Assembly (NCBI RefSeq): GCF_004804335.1 | Contig: NZ_SRXY01000002.1 | Coordinates: 197,306-261,305, forward strand | Direction of reading: 5' to 3' | From: Pacificoceanicola onchidii | Lineage (GTDB): Bacteria; Pseudomonadota; Alphaproteobacteria; Rhodobacterales; Rhodobacteraceae | DNA: 64,000 nt | Position numbers and translations under genes: made by a program | The notes under the pieces: generated by a model | Seen by the model: the letters and a program-made list of their open reading frames with translations, nothing else | What the model was told of the DNA's origin: nothing | Databases searched by the model: none | Shown here: one piece after another, positions 25,458 through 34,231 of the stretch | How positions within the stretch are numbered: position 1 is the stretch's first letter | How the letters are laid out: each line of letters begins with the position of its first letter

Positions 25458-27778
25458 GCGCGGGCCCTTTCTCGTTTCGGGTCAAAGAACGGAATGTCAC
25501 AGACCGTTGCGGTCAGGCGTTTCATCCGTCCGTCCATCTGCCCGACTTCCAATGTGCTGCCGACATCGGCGTGCTCGACGGCAAGCCGGGCCATGGCGAT
25601 GGTTCTTTCGAACATCGGCGACCGGGTGGCAGACGTGATTGTTCCGACGACGCGTTCGCCTGCGTAAACATGCGCGCCGTGCAGCGGGACATCGTTACAG
25701 TCGAACATCAGCCCCTTGAGGACGCGGCGCGGATCGCGGGCGTTGCGCTCCAGAGCGGCCTTGCCGATGAAGTCGGTCTTCTTGAGATCAACCGCAAACC
25801 CAAGCCCCGCTTCATGCGCGTCGATCCCGGCAGCAAACTCCGCACGCGAGGCCAGCCCGGCCTCGATCCGGATGGTCTCCAGCGCAGCCGAGCCCATGGG
25901 TGCGATGCCGAATTCCGCCCCCGCGTCCATGATGGCGTCCCATAGCTCGGGCGCATCGGTGGCCGCGCAGAACAGCTCATAGCCAAGCTCGCCCGTATAA
26001 CCGGAGCGCGCGAGCATGAACGGAATGCCCTCGCGGTTGTGCAGACGTGCGATGGTCACGCCAAACCATTTCAGGTTTTCCAGCGAGGGATGCGACGGCT
26101 GGGTAAAGACGATCTTGCGCAGGACGTCCCGCGACCGGGGGCCTTGCAAGGCAAGGTTCGGCATGGCGCCGTCCATGCCGTGAATGCGGACCTGCAGCCC
26201 CTCTTCTTCGGCAATCGCCTCGAACACACGGCCGCTCTCTTCGCTGCCGCAACACCAGCGGAACAGATCAGGCCCAATGCGGAACAAGGTGCCGTCATCC
26301 ACGACGGTTCCGGCCTCGTCGCAGATCAGCGCATAGGTGCCGCGCCAGACGCTGAGCCGCGCGATGTTGCGGGTCATGGCGCGTTGAAGCAGCGTTTCGG
26401 CGTCCGGCCCGACGATGTCGTATTTGCGCAGCGAAGACATGTCCTGAAGCGTCACTTTCTCGCGGCAGGCCCAGTACTCCCCAACTGTCCCGACCGACGG
26501 GAAGCTCACCGGTGCCCACAGATCGCGTGCGGGCGCGAAATGGCTGGTGAGTTTCGACGTCGCGGGGTGAAAGGCGCTCTCCTCGCTGATGGACATGGGC
26601 GCGTCTTCCTTCTCTCGGTAAGCCACCGCGCGGCGGATTGGCGTGTCGGGGCGATAGATGCGCACATGCACATCCGTTGGGTTCCATCCATTGATCGGGT
26701 CAAGATCGTCCGGGCAGGCGGTGGTGACACAGACAAGCTCTTCGATTGCTTTCATCGCGACGTAATCGCCGGGGCGCGAATAGCTCTCTTCGGTCATGAT
26801 CCGGTGCGAATGCGCATCGATCCAGGTGTTCCAGAAAAAGTTGATCGCAGGCCAGGCCGGACGGTAGGCCACACTATAGGGATCAAGCGCCATGGATATA
26901 TTGTCGGAGCAGTTCAGGTGCCCCGGGTAACCCCGGTCTTCGTAGCCCCGGGCCGTGCAGGCCATGCCAAAGGTGTCATGGCGGCCGCAGGTGTCCTGCA
27001 AAACCCGCATCAGGGGCCGCAACTCGCGGTCATAGAATTTGTCGAACAGACCCGGCCCCGGATAGGCCCCGCGCACCATGGAGCGCGTGGCGGTGCCGTC
27101 GATGCCATGCTCAACCCCGGCATCAAGGCTGTCGCGCCGCAGAGCCATGAAGTCCGAGCATTGCTGCCCTTCCACATCGATGACCTGAAGGATTTCACCG
27201 GGGCGCAGTTCATAGGCCATCGCCGATCCGCGTTTGACCGTGAACTCGTCGCGGGTGTCGCCCAAGAGCGGCGGCAAAGGCGCGCGCGCGCCTGCGCCTC
27301 CCGGTTTGACCGCAAACTCGACCGCGCCCAGAGACGCCGACGCGACAAGATCCATTGCCCCCTGCGGCATCAGCAGCCAGACGGTGCAGCGCGCCGTCGC
27401 CTTCAGCGCCACGAGATCATCCAGCGGCACGTAGGCGGCCGCCAGCGCAGACTTGGGATCGCCGCCGTTGCTGGCAATCCAGCCAAGCAGCGGGGCGCTC
27501 GAAAATGCGTCCGGCGCAACTTCGGCGTCTTTTTGCAGACCCAGAAGTCCGGGATCCTGCTGACCGGCCTCACCGAACACCAGAAGCGACACGGACTGCC
27601 CTTTGGCCAGCGGACGGATTGACAGCAGATCACCAGCTTCCAGCTGACAGCGCTTGGCGTCCCGCGGGGCGAGACGGGCGCGCAGCGTTTCGGACTTGGG
27701 CGGAAAACCGGGGAACATACGCCCCGCGCCGGAAAATCCGACATTGTTGAAACTGCGGTGTATCGCCTTGTCGAGCAC
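25454..27778 (-). CDS. tdm: Trimethylamine N-oxide demethylase-like protein (DUF1989 + GcvT-like)
   Basis: 774 residues in two parts. The N-terminal half (about 170-380) is a DUF1989 domain with cysteines C274, C290 and C355, whose spacing fits the zinc site I recall for Methylocella Tdm. The C-terminal half (about 400-770) is a tetrahydrofolate-binding GcvT-like domain (NLALQGPRSRDVL, ARSGYTGELGYELF, GLGFAVDLKKTDFIGKAAL). Tdm converts TMAO to dimethylamine and formaldehyde, the latter captured on folate. Exactly this domain order, next to an amine ABC importer, is the signature of Tdm. The GTG at 27778 has GGGGGA five bases upstream; an earlier GTG at 27796 is less likely. First gene of the operon, divergent from a LacI-type regulator. 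Confidence 0.78.
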   Translation of the reverse strand: MLDKAIHRSFNNVGFSGAGRMFPGFPPKSETLRARLAPRDAKRCQLEAGDLLSIRPLAKGQSVSLLVFGEAGQQDPGLLGLQKDAEVAPDAFSSAPLLGWIASNGGDPKSALAAAYVPLDDLVALKATARCTVWLLMPQGAMDLVASASLGAVEFAVKPGGAGARAPLPPLLGDTRDEFTVKRGSAMAYELRPGEILQVIDVEGQQCSDFMALRRDSLDAGVEHGIDGTATRSMVRGAYPGPGLFDKFYDRELRPLMRVLQDTCGRHDTFGMACTARGYEDRGYPGHLNCSDNISMALDPYSVAYRPAWPAINFFWNTWIDAHSHRIMTEESYSRPGDYVAMKAIEELVCVTTACPDDLDPINGWNPTDVHVRIYRPDTPIRRAVAYREKEDAPMSISEESAFHPATSKLTSHFAPARDLWAPVSFPSVGTVGEYWACREKVTLQDMSSLRKYDIVGPDAETLLQRAMTRNIARLSVWRGTYALICDEAGTVVDDGTLFRIGPDLFRWCCGSEESGRVFEAIAEEEGLQVRIHGMDGAMPNLALQGPRSRDVLRKIVFTQPSHPSLENLKWFGVTIARLHNREGIPFMLARSGYTGELGYELFCAATDAPELWDAIMDAGAEFGIAPMGSAALETIRIEAGLASRAEFAAGIDAHEAGLGFAVDLKKTDFIGKAALERNARDPRRVLKGLMFDCNDVPLHGAHVYAGERVVGTITSATRSPMFERTIAMARLAVEHADVGSTLEVGQMDGRMKRLTATVCDIPFFDPKRERARA

Positions 27779-27802
27779 AGAATCCCCCTGTCCCACATGC
27801 CA

Positions 27803-27816
27803 TGTAACTAGTTACA
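27803..27816. promoter_or_regulatory. LacI-type operator 1
   Basis: TGTAACTAGTTACA, a perfect 14-base palindrome 25 bases upstream of the demethylase gene start. Confidence 0.72.
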
Positions 27817-27847
27817 CAGTAGCTTTCCGCGATGAGTCAAGGATTAT

Positions 27848-27861
27848 TGTAACCAGTTACA
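27848..27861. promoter_or_regulatory. LacI-type operator 2
   Basis: TGTAACCAGTTACA, differing by one base from operator 1, 22 bases before the LacI-family gene and centred 45 bases from operator 1. The even length, central symmetry and divergent placement are typical of LacI-family sites, and the pair probably gives both repression of the operon and autoregulation. Confidence 0.7.
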
Positions 27862-27882
27862 TTATGTGCTTAATCTTTGATC

Positions 27883-28911
27883 ATGGCTCCCAAGCGCGAA
27901 AAGAAACGGGCAAACCTTCGAGATGTGGCACGGGTCGCCGAGGTCTCGGTTGCAACCGTGTCCCGCGTCTTGAACTCCCCCGATGTCGTGCAGAAAGAAA
28001 CCCGCGAACGGGTTGAAAAAGCGATTTCGGAACTCGGCTTTCACCCCAGCGCTGCGGCACGGGCCATCAACAGCGGGCGCACCAAGATCATCGGCGCGCT
28101 GGTGCCAACGCTGGACAGCGATATCTTTGCCCTGACCATCGAAGCGGTCGAGAACCGGTTGGAAGACTTCGGCTTTTCTCTGGTTGTCGCCACCACCGGT
28201 GAAGACCCTGACAAAGAAGCAAAGCGGGCCAAGGAACTGCTGGATATCGGCGCGGAAGGGTTGATCATGCCCGGAACAACGCACTGCGACGCCCTTTACG
28301 ACTTGATTGAGCGCACGCGGGTCCCGGCTGTTGTCATTTCCTACTATGATCCCGCGTTCCGCTACCCGACGATCGGCTACGACAACCGCGAGGCGGCAGC
28401 ACTGGCAATGTCTCATTTGTTGGAGCTCGGGCACAGGAATATCGCGGTGGTCCATGGCCCGGCACAAAACAACGACCGAACGCGCGCCCGTGTGGCTGGG
28501 GTCGCCACAGATCGCGCGGACGTGCAGCTGACCTTCCTCGAAACGGATCTGACGATTGCTGGCGGAACGGATGCGGTGAAACAGGCATCCGGCGAGAGCC
28601 GGGTTTTTGACGCCTTCCTCTGCGTCTCTGATGTGCAGGCTTTTGGCGTTCTGTTCGAGCTGCAACGCCGAGGGATCGCCGTCCCGGACGATGTGTCTGT
28701 CATGGGGCTTCACGACCTGCCCGGCTCCAGCTCGACCTTCCCCAGCCTGTCGACCATCCGGCTGCCCGCGCAAAAGATGGGGCGGTTGGCGGCCGAGGGG
28801 CTTGCGAAATGGGTGGAGAGCGGTACCAGGCCCAGCCCCGCCTGCCTGCCCAACGCCCTGATGGTTCGCGAATCCACCGCGCCGTCCCGGCTTAAGGCCA
28901 AACGGAAATGA
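27883..28911 (+). CDS. LacI-family transcriptional regulator
   Basis: 342 residues. The N-terminal HTH and hinge are classical (LRDVARVAEVSVATVSRVLN, hinge HPSAAARAINSGRT), and residues 60-335 form a periplasmic-binding-like sensor (IIGALVPTLDSDIFALTIEA, VPDDVSVMGLHDLPGSSSTF). It probably represses the divergent demethylase/TMAO uptake operon through the two TGTAAC-type palindromes and is relieved by TMAO or a product. The ATG at 27883 is chosen over a TTG two codons earlier because MAPKREKKRANLRDVA is the usual beginning. LacI regulators usually sense sugars, so control of an amine operon is somewhat unusual. Confidence 0.85.
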   Translation: MAPKREKKRANLRDVARVAEVSVATVSRVLNSPDVVQKETRERVEKAISELGFHPSAAARAINSGRTKIIGALVPTLDSDIFALTIEAVENRLEDFGFSLVVATTGEDPDKEAKRAKELLDIGAEGLIMPGTTHCDALYDLIERTRVPAVVISYYDPAFRYPTIGYDNREAAALAMSHLLELGHRNIAVVHGPAQNNDRTRARVAGVATDRADVQLTFLETDLTIAGGTDAVKQASGESRVFDAFLCVSDVQAFGVLFELQRRGIAVPDDVSVMGLHDLPGSSSTFPSLSTIRLPAQKMGRLAAEGLAKWVESGTRPSPACLPNALMVRESTAPSRLKAKRK

Positions 28912-29157
28912 CCTTGCTGAATGGGCCCGCTGGCTTGCAAAAAATCTGAACCCAACGTGCGCCTAGCATCCAAGGTCTAGACCACGGTAATACGGCGGAA
29001 ATTCAAGGGCATGGCGGGCGCATGATGGTGCGCTGTGGTACGCAAAACCGGCCTCGCGGCACATTTGAACTGCGTGACGCCCTCCCAGTTGCCCTATTGT
29101 CAGTGCGGCGCGGGGCGGATAGCCAAACCGTCATTCTCCTGCTGCAGGTTGCGTCAC

Positions 29158-29994
29158 ATGATTGTTCGGACACCTCGAAACTACCTTGATCTGCTGATCG
29201 CCATGCAAGGCTCTGTCCTTCCGCAGGTTCTTCCGAAGATCATTGGCTTTGCGCTCCTGTCCGTGCTGTTGGAGGCGCTCTTCCTCGCCGGTGCACACCT
29301 GCCGCAACTGCCGCTCGGTCCGATGGCCGGTATCGGTATCGCGTTGTCGCTGTTTCTGGGTTTTCGAAACAACGCGGCCTACGACCGTTGGTGGGAAGGC
29401 CGGAAGCTCTGGGGGCAGATCGTCGGGGACATCCGCAGTTTCTGCCGGGAAAGCGATGTTCTTCTGACGGACGGTGCCGTGCGCATTCGGACGCTTGAGA
29501 CCCTGCACGACTTCATCGGTGCCCTCGCCGCGCCCAAAAGCCCCGGCGCCGAAGTGGCGCTTGATCGGGTCGCGGCGGTGCTGGCGGCAGAAACCCGAAC
29601 AGGCCGGTTGAGCGAGATCGGAGCCATGACGCTGCTGAACAGGCTGGCCGGATTGACCAGCGCGCAGGTCGGGATCGAACGGTTGAAAGCGACGCCCCTG
29701 CCCTTTGTCTATTCGCTGCTGATACACCGGACCGTATTCGTGTACTGCACCTTGCTGCCTTTCGCGGTCTTTGCCGGCGCGGGCTGGTTTTCACCGATTT
29801 TGACGGGCGTCACCGCCTATGTGTTCCTGGGATTGGCGGCGGTCACCGATTGCCTTGAGGACCCGTTTGCCGAGTCCGATCACGCCGTGCCGGTGAACGC
29901 GTTGGAAGCCATTTGCAAACGCAAGCTCGAAACCGCCATGGGCCGGAGCGACCTGACGCCGCTGGTTGAAACCAAAGATTACGTTCTGAAATAG
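29158..29994 (+). CDS. Bestrophin-like anion channel (RFP-TM family)
   Basis: 278 residues. The N-terminus MIVRTPRNYLDLLIAMQGSV leads into membrane helices, the conserved FLGFRNNAAYDRWWEGRKLW block (pore-neck region of bacterial bestrophins), and the late TPLPFVYSLLIHRTVFVYC and EDPFAESDHAVPVNAL blocks. Bacterial members form pentameric channels for chloride or cations. I start at the ATG at 29158, where the homology begins; an upstream in-frame ATG would add 41 cysteine-rich residues unlike the family. It stands alone between two regulated operons. Confidence 0.82.
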   Translation: MIVRTPRNYLDLLIAMQGSVLPQVLPKIIGFALLSVLLEALFLAGAHLPQLPLGPMAGIGIALSLFLGFRNNAAYDRWWEGRKLWGQIVGDIRSFCRESDVLLTDGAVRIRTLETLHDFIGALAAPKSPGAEVALDRVAAVLAAETRTGRLSEIGAMTLLNRLAGLTSAQVGIERLKATPLPFVYSLLIHRTVFVYCTLLPFAVFAGAGWFSPILTGVTAYVFLGLAAVTDCLEDPFAESDHAVPVNALEAICKRKLETAMGRSDLTPLVETKDYVLK

Positions 29995-30086
29995 CCAAAG
30001 GCGGTCCTGACCGGGAATCGGAAACCGGAAAATGTGGGCCTCACGCCGTGTTCTCGGTCCATTTCGCGAGCAACAACCCCTCATTC

Positions 30087-30098
30087 TGGAATAGTCCA
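30087..30098. promoter_or_regulatory. Possible IclR-type operator
   Basis: TGGAATAGTCCA, an imperfect palindrome with TGGA/TCCA arms about 100 bases before the amidohydrolase start. IclR-family sites often have TGGAA-type arms, and two IclR-like regulators are encoded in this operon. A single site, so tentative. Confidence 0.3.
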
Positions 30099-30199
30099 AT
30101 ATGTGGGCTTATCACCGGATTATCGGGCTACTTCCAACCGACATCTTCGCTCACCTTGCCTGCAATGGGTGCCCTGGCGCTCACACAAGGGAGGAAGCA

Positions 30200-31480
30200 A
30201 TGTCACAGATTACGATCACGGGTGCGTCCGTTTGGGATGGGGTTTCGGAGGCCGCGTATCCGGCTACCGTGACCATCGAAGGCAACAAGATCAAAAAGAT
30301 CGCCAAGGGCGATGGCCCCGTAGATACCCAAGGCACAGTCATTGACGGCAGCGGCCATACGTTGATGCCGGGCATGGTCGAAGGCCATTGCCATCCGAGC
30401 TTTACCGGCGTGGGCGAGCCTTGGGAGCTTGGCCAGCTGTGTCCTGAAGATCATATGCTCAAAACCGCGCAGAACCTGCGCCTGTTGCTAAGCCACGGCT
30501 TCACCTCGGTGTTTGAGGCTGCCTCAGCCAAGCCGATGCTCGGCGTGACCGCCCGCGACGCGATCAATGCCGGTGTTCTTGACGGCCCCCGTATGCGCGC
30601 CTCGAGCCCCGAGATCACGACCACGGCCGGTCTGGGAGATGAGCGCAAGCGGCACATCTACCAGGAGAGCTTTGGACTTGTGGCGGATGGCCCGCTTGAA
30701 ATGCGCCGCGTTGCGCGCGAATGCGTGCGCGACAACGTCGACAACATGAAAATCAATATCTCTGGCGACGAGTTCGTCAGCTTTGCCCGGGCGGAAATCA
30801 CGCCGCTGGAAGACGATGAACTGGCCGCCTTCATGGCCGTGGCCCGCAAATACGGCAAGACTGTCGCCGCCCATGCCCGGTCCTCGGAATCGGTGAAGAT
30901 GGCGGTGCGCCATGGGGTCGATTGCATCTATCACTGCGATTTTGCCGATGAAGAGGCGCTCGACATGCTGGAGGACGCCAAGGATCGCGTCATCCTCGGG
31001 CCCGCTTTTGGCCTTGTTCACAACGCCACCCGCGAGGGTGAGATTGCGGGCATTACCAAGGAAGTTGCGGAAGAACTCAACCTCAACCGCAAGTTTGACG
31101 CCACCTGCGCGACATATCACGAAATCCGCAAGCGCGGTCTGCGTGTGGCTGTCGGCGGGGACTATGGGTTCGCGGTGACGCCCATGGGCCAGAACGCCCG
31201 TGATCTCGAACACTTTGTGACCTATTTCGGCTACGCGCCGGTCGAAGCGTTGAAATGCGCCACCCATGTGGGTGCCCAGCTGATGCAAATGGAAGACCAG
31301 ATCGGTCAGGTCAAGGAGGGCTTCCTCGCCGATCTTCTATTGGTCAAAGGCGACGTGACCAAGGATGTCAGCCTTGTGCAGCATCAGGACAACCTGACGA
31401 TGATCATGAAGGACGGTGTGCTGTTCAAGGATCCGCGCACCGGCTTCAACAAAGGCGGGCTGATCCGCGCCGCCGAGTAA
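30200..31480 (+). CDS. Amidohydrolase-family metal-dependent hydrolase
   Basis: 426 residues. TIM-barrel amidohydrolase with HxH in GMVEGHCHPSF near 62, a lysine likely carboxylated in DNMKINISG near 180, metal-site histidines in TVAAHARSS and CIYHCDFADEE, and the catalytic aspartate in GGDYGFAVTP. N- and C-terminal beta-strands form the composite barrel (ASVWDGVSEAAYPATVTIEG; LADLLLVKGDV). Such enzymes cleave amides, lactams or cyclic dipeptides (imidazolonepropionase/prolidase type). GGGAGGAA precedes the ATG. It is first in a long operon with an ABC importer, so the imported compound likely contains an amide or lactone-like bond; the exact substrate is unknown. Confidence 0.8.
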   Translation: MSQITITGASVWDGVSEAAYPATVTIEGNKIKKIAKGDGPVDTQGTVIDGSGHTLMPGMVEGHCHPSFTGVGEPWELGQLCPEDHMLKTAQNLRLLLSHGFTSVFEAASAKPMLGVTARDAINAGVLDGPRMRASSPEITTTAGLGDERKRHIYQESFGLVADGPLEMRRVARECVRDNVDNMKINISGDEFVSFARAEITPLEDDELAAFMAVARKYGKTVAAHARSSESVKMAVRHGVDCIYHCDFADEEALDMLEDAKDRVILGPAFGLVHNATREGEIAGITKEVAEELNLNRKFDATCATYHEIRKRGLRVAVGGDYGFAVTPMGQNARDLEHFVTYFGYAPVEALKCATHVGAQLMQMEDQIGQVKEGFLADLLLVKGDVTKDVSLVQHQDNLTMIMKDGVLFKDPRTGFNKGGLIRAAE

Positions 31481-31515
31481 GTCTCAGACCACATATTACG
31501 CAAGGGAGGAAACGC

Positions 31516-32646
31516 ATGCGTATCTTGAAATCAGCGGCTGTCGCCGCATCCATTGGTGTGCTCGCCAGCTCGGCTTTCGCCGACAATTACGAAGGGGTGC
31601 CGCGCACATTCCTTTGGAATCCGGGATCGACCGATATCGTCGACGCAGCGGAATACAAGAAAGACGGGCCTTATGTGATCGGCTTTTCCAACGCCTCGAT
31701 CTCGAACCCGTGGCGGGTTGCGATGCTGCATGGCATCGAAGCGGCTGCCGAGCGCAATGCAGACAAGCTGGAACGCTTTATCATCACCGATGCCAATGAC
31801 GATCCGTCGAAACAGGCCGCGGACGTTCAGGATCTGATCGCGCAGGGTGTTGATATTCTGCTGATTTCCCCAGCCACGGCCGAGGCAATGGATCCGGTGA
31901 TCCGCCGCGCCAAGCGCCAGGGCGTGCCTGTGGTTCTTGTCGATCGGTCGGTTCCGTCAAAAGAGAACTTCATCAGCTTTGTCACCGCATCGGACCAGGC
32001 ATTGGGACGGATTTCCGCGCAATGGCTGGCGGAGACGCTGAACTTTGAAGGCAAGGTTGTCATGCTCGGCGGTCTGGCTGGGGCCTCCCCTGCCGAGAAC
32101 CGGATCAAGGCCGCGCTGGAGGTGTTCAACCAGTACCCGGGGATCGAAGTGCTCGAAACCCAATACACCAGCTGGTCCCCCGCCAACGGCAAGACCATCA
32201 TGTCGGCGCTGATCCAGAAATACGGCAGCGAGATTTCCGGCGTCTGGGCGGACTCCGGCTTGCAGGGCTCAGGCTCGGTCGAGGCTTTCCTTGCTGCGGG
32301 CTACGCTGCAGGCACGATCCCGCCGCACACCGGGGGTGACTTCAACGCGATGTATCAGCTGAGTGTTCAGCATGACGTGCCGATGGTCGGTGTCGATTAT
32401 CCGCCCGCGATGGGAGCCAAGGCCTTTGAAGTCCTGTTCGACGTGCTCGACGGCAAAGGCATCCCGCAACGGATCGAGGTCAATCAGCAGGTTGTCGTGT
32501 CCGAAGGCCACGAAACCGCCAGCGTGCAGGCTGACGTCTTCGTCAAGGACTACGCGCTGATGGATAAGCCCGGCTCGGTCATCATGTCCTCCGGTGTCGG
32601 CGCTGACTACGACCCGGCGACCTTCTCGGCGGTTTACCCGAAATAA
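31516..32646 (+). CDS. Sugar-type ABC transporter substrate-binding protein
   Basis: 376 residues. Signal peptide RILKSAAVAASIGVLASSAF, cleaved before DNYEG, then a type-1 periplasmic binding fold of the ribose/xylose class: GFSNASISNPWR near 56, VDRSVPSKENFISFVTASD, GVWADSGLQGSGSV, HTGGDFNAMYQL and a late YPPAMGAKAF. GGGAGGAAA is 4 bases before the ATG. It supplies the two permeases downstream. The same fold, with the same motifs in the same order, recurs without a signal peptide in the regulator at 36152, so both probably recognise the same ligand. Confidence 0.87.
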   Translation: MRILKSAAVAASIGVLASSAFADNYEGVPRTFLWNPGSTDIVDAAEYKKDGPYVIGFSNASISNPWRVAMLHGIEAAAERNADKLERFIITDANDDPSKQAADVQDLIAQGVDILLISPATAEAMDPVIRRAKRQGVPVVLVDRSVPSKENFISFVTASDQALGRISAQWLAETLNFEGKVVMLGGLAGASPAENRIKAALEVFNQYPGIEVLETQYTSWSPANGKTIMSALIQKYGSEISGVWADSGLQGSGSVEAFLAAGYAAGTIPPHTGGDFNAMYQLSVQHDVPMVGVDYPPAMGAKAFEVLFDVLDGKGIPQRIEVNQQVVVSEGHETASVQADVFVKDYALMDKPGSVIMSSGVGADYDPATFSAVYPK

Positions 32647-32660
32647 TCCCCCAAACCCCC

Positions 32661-32694
32661 GGACCGGGGCGGCCCCTACTCCGCCGCCCCGTCC
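32661..32694 (+). other. Stem-loop between binding-protein and ATPase genes
   Basis: GGAC-c-GGGGCGGC pairs with GCCGCCCC-GTCC around a nine-base loop. Such hairpins after a binding-protein gene protect its mRNA or reduce read-through, giving excess binding protein over membrane parts. No T-run, so full termination is unlikely. Confidence 0.55.
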
Positions 32695-32713
32695 TCAGAC
32701 GGGAGGAAAGGCA

Positions 32714-34231
32714 ATGGCTCAGCCATATCTGGCCGCGCGCGGTCTGAACAAATCGTTTGGCCCCAACGAGGTGCTGAAGGGCATCGAGTTCGAGGTTCAC
32801 GGCGGCCACGCGGTGGCGCTGTGCGGTGAAAACGGGGCGGGGAAATCCACGCTCATCAAACTGCTGACCGGGCTCTACACGCCCACGGGCGGGCATGTGG
32901 AATTCGAAGGCCAGCCTGCGCGCTGGACTGATCCCCGGCAAAGCCTCGCCGCCGGAATTGCGGTGGTGCACCAGGAATTCTCCGTGCTGGGCGCGCTGTC
33001 GATTGCCGAAAACATTTATCTGGGCGCGGAGCCGCGCACCCGCCTCGGCCTGATCGACCGAAAGGCGCTGACCGCCGACGCACAGGCCTTGCTGGACGAG
33101 CTGGGCATCACGCTGGATCCGAACGCGCTGGTTGAAACGCTGTCTGTGGCGGACAAGCAGATGGTCGAGATCGCCAAGGCCTTGCGCTCTGAGGCCAAGG
33201 TGCTCATCCTTGACGAGCCCACCGCCGTGCTCAGCCAGAATGAAACCCGCCACCTCTTTCGCATCATCAACGATCTGCGCGCCAAGGGGTTGGGGTTGGT
33301 CTATGTCTCGCACAGGCTGGACGAAATATTCGAAATTTGCACCGATATCACGGTGATCAAAGACGGCGTGGTCACCTCCAAGGGGCCGACCGCCGATTAC
33401 ACCCATGACAGCGTTGTTGCAGCCATGGTCGGTCGTGAGCTGGGCGATCTTTTCCCGGCCAAAGCCGCCACGCCAACGGCAGGCGAAGCGGTGCTGGAAG
33501 TCCGCGATCTGGTTGTGGCCAGTGGACTGCCACCCGCCACCCTGCAAGTGCACGCAGGCGAGATCGTCGGGCTGGCCGGGTTGGTTGGATCGGGACGCAC
33601 CGAACTGGCGCGCGCGCTTTACGCCGGCGAGGCCGTATCGGGCGATGTCAGCCTGATGGGGGAGCCGATGCCGCACCGCGATCCGGCCGGATCCATCGAG
33701 GCGGGCATGTTGATGCTGACGGAATCGCGCAAGGATGACGGGCTGTTCCTCAACTCCTCGGTCGCGCGCAATTTCTCGGCCACGACACCCGGCTTGGGCG
33801 CGCATCACAACGCCATCCCGCCGGGCCACGAGGAACGCCGGGCCTCGGTTCTGAAGGAACGCCGCGGCGTGGTTGTCGATCATGTCGGCTTGCCGATCTC
33901 GGCCCTGTCCGGCGGCAACCAGCAGAAAGTGCTTGTCGCCCGTTTGCTGGAAAACCGACCCAAACTTCTGATCCTCGATGAGCCGACACGCGGCGTCGAT
34001 GTCGGCGCGAAGGCCGACATCTACAAAGCCCTGCGCCAACTGGCCGACGACGGGATGGCGCTCTTGGTCATTTCGTCGGAACTCATTGAAATCGTTGGCC
34101 TGGCAGACCGCGTCCTCGTGATGCGCGACGGCGAAATCGCCAAAGAGCTGCGAGGCGAGGACATCACCGAGGCGGCGATCATCACCGTTGCCGCAGCCGA
34201 AACCGCTAGCCATCACGGAGTAGCCGCATGA
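32714..34231 (+). CDS. Sugar ABC transporter ATP-binding protein, two ABC domains
   Basis: 505 residues with two tandem ATPase domains as in RbsA/XylG/MglA. Domain 1 has Walker A GENGAGKST near 37 and Walker B KVLILDEPTAV. Domain 2 has a degenerate Walker A (GLVGSGRTEL, Arg for Lys, usual in this family), signature LSGGNQQKV and LLILDEPTRGVDVGAK. GGGAGGAAAG precedes the ATG at 32714. The stop overlaps the next permease gene by four bases. It powers import of the ligand bound by the protein at 31516. Confidence 0.9.
   Translation: MAQPYLAARGLNKSFGPNEVLKGIEFEVHGGHAVALCGENGAGKSTLIKLLTGLYTPTGGHVEFEGQPARWTDPRQSLAAGIAVVHQEFSVLGALSIAENIYLGAEPRTRLGLIDRKALTADAQALLDELGITLDPNALVETLSVADKQMVEIAKALRSEAKVLILDEPTAVLSQNETRHLFRIINDLRAKGLGLVYVSHRLDEIFEICTDITVIKDGVVTSKGPTADYTHDSVVAAMVGRELGDLFPAKAATPTAGEAVLEVRDLVVASGLPPATLQVHAGEIVGLAGLVGSGRTELARALYAGEAVSGDVSLMGEPMPHRDPAGSIEAGMLMLTESRKDDGLFLNSSVARNFSATTPGLGAHHNAIPPGHEERRASVLKERRGVVVDHVGLPISALSGGNQQKVLVARLLENRPKLLILDEPTRGVDVGAKADIYKALRQLADDGMALLVISSELIEIVGLADRVLVMRDGEIAKELRGEDITEAAIITVAAAETASHHGVAA

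Noticed and set aside
26039-27622. A 527-codon plus-strand open frame opposite the tdm-like gene
   Set aside because: Antisense shadow; the minus strand has the DUF1989 and GcvT-like motifs and the ribosome-binding site.
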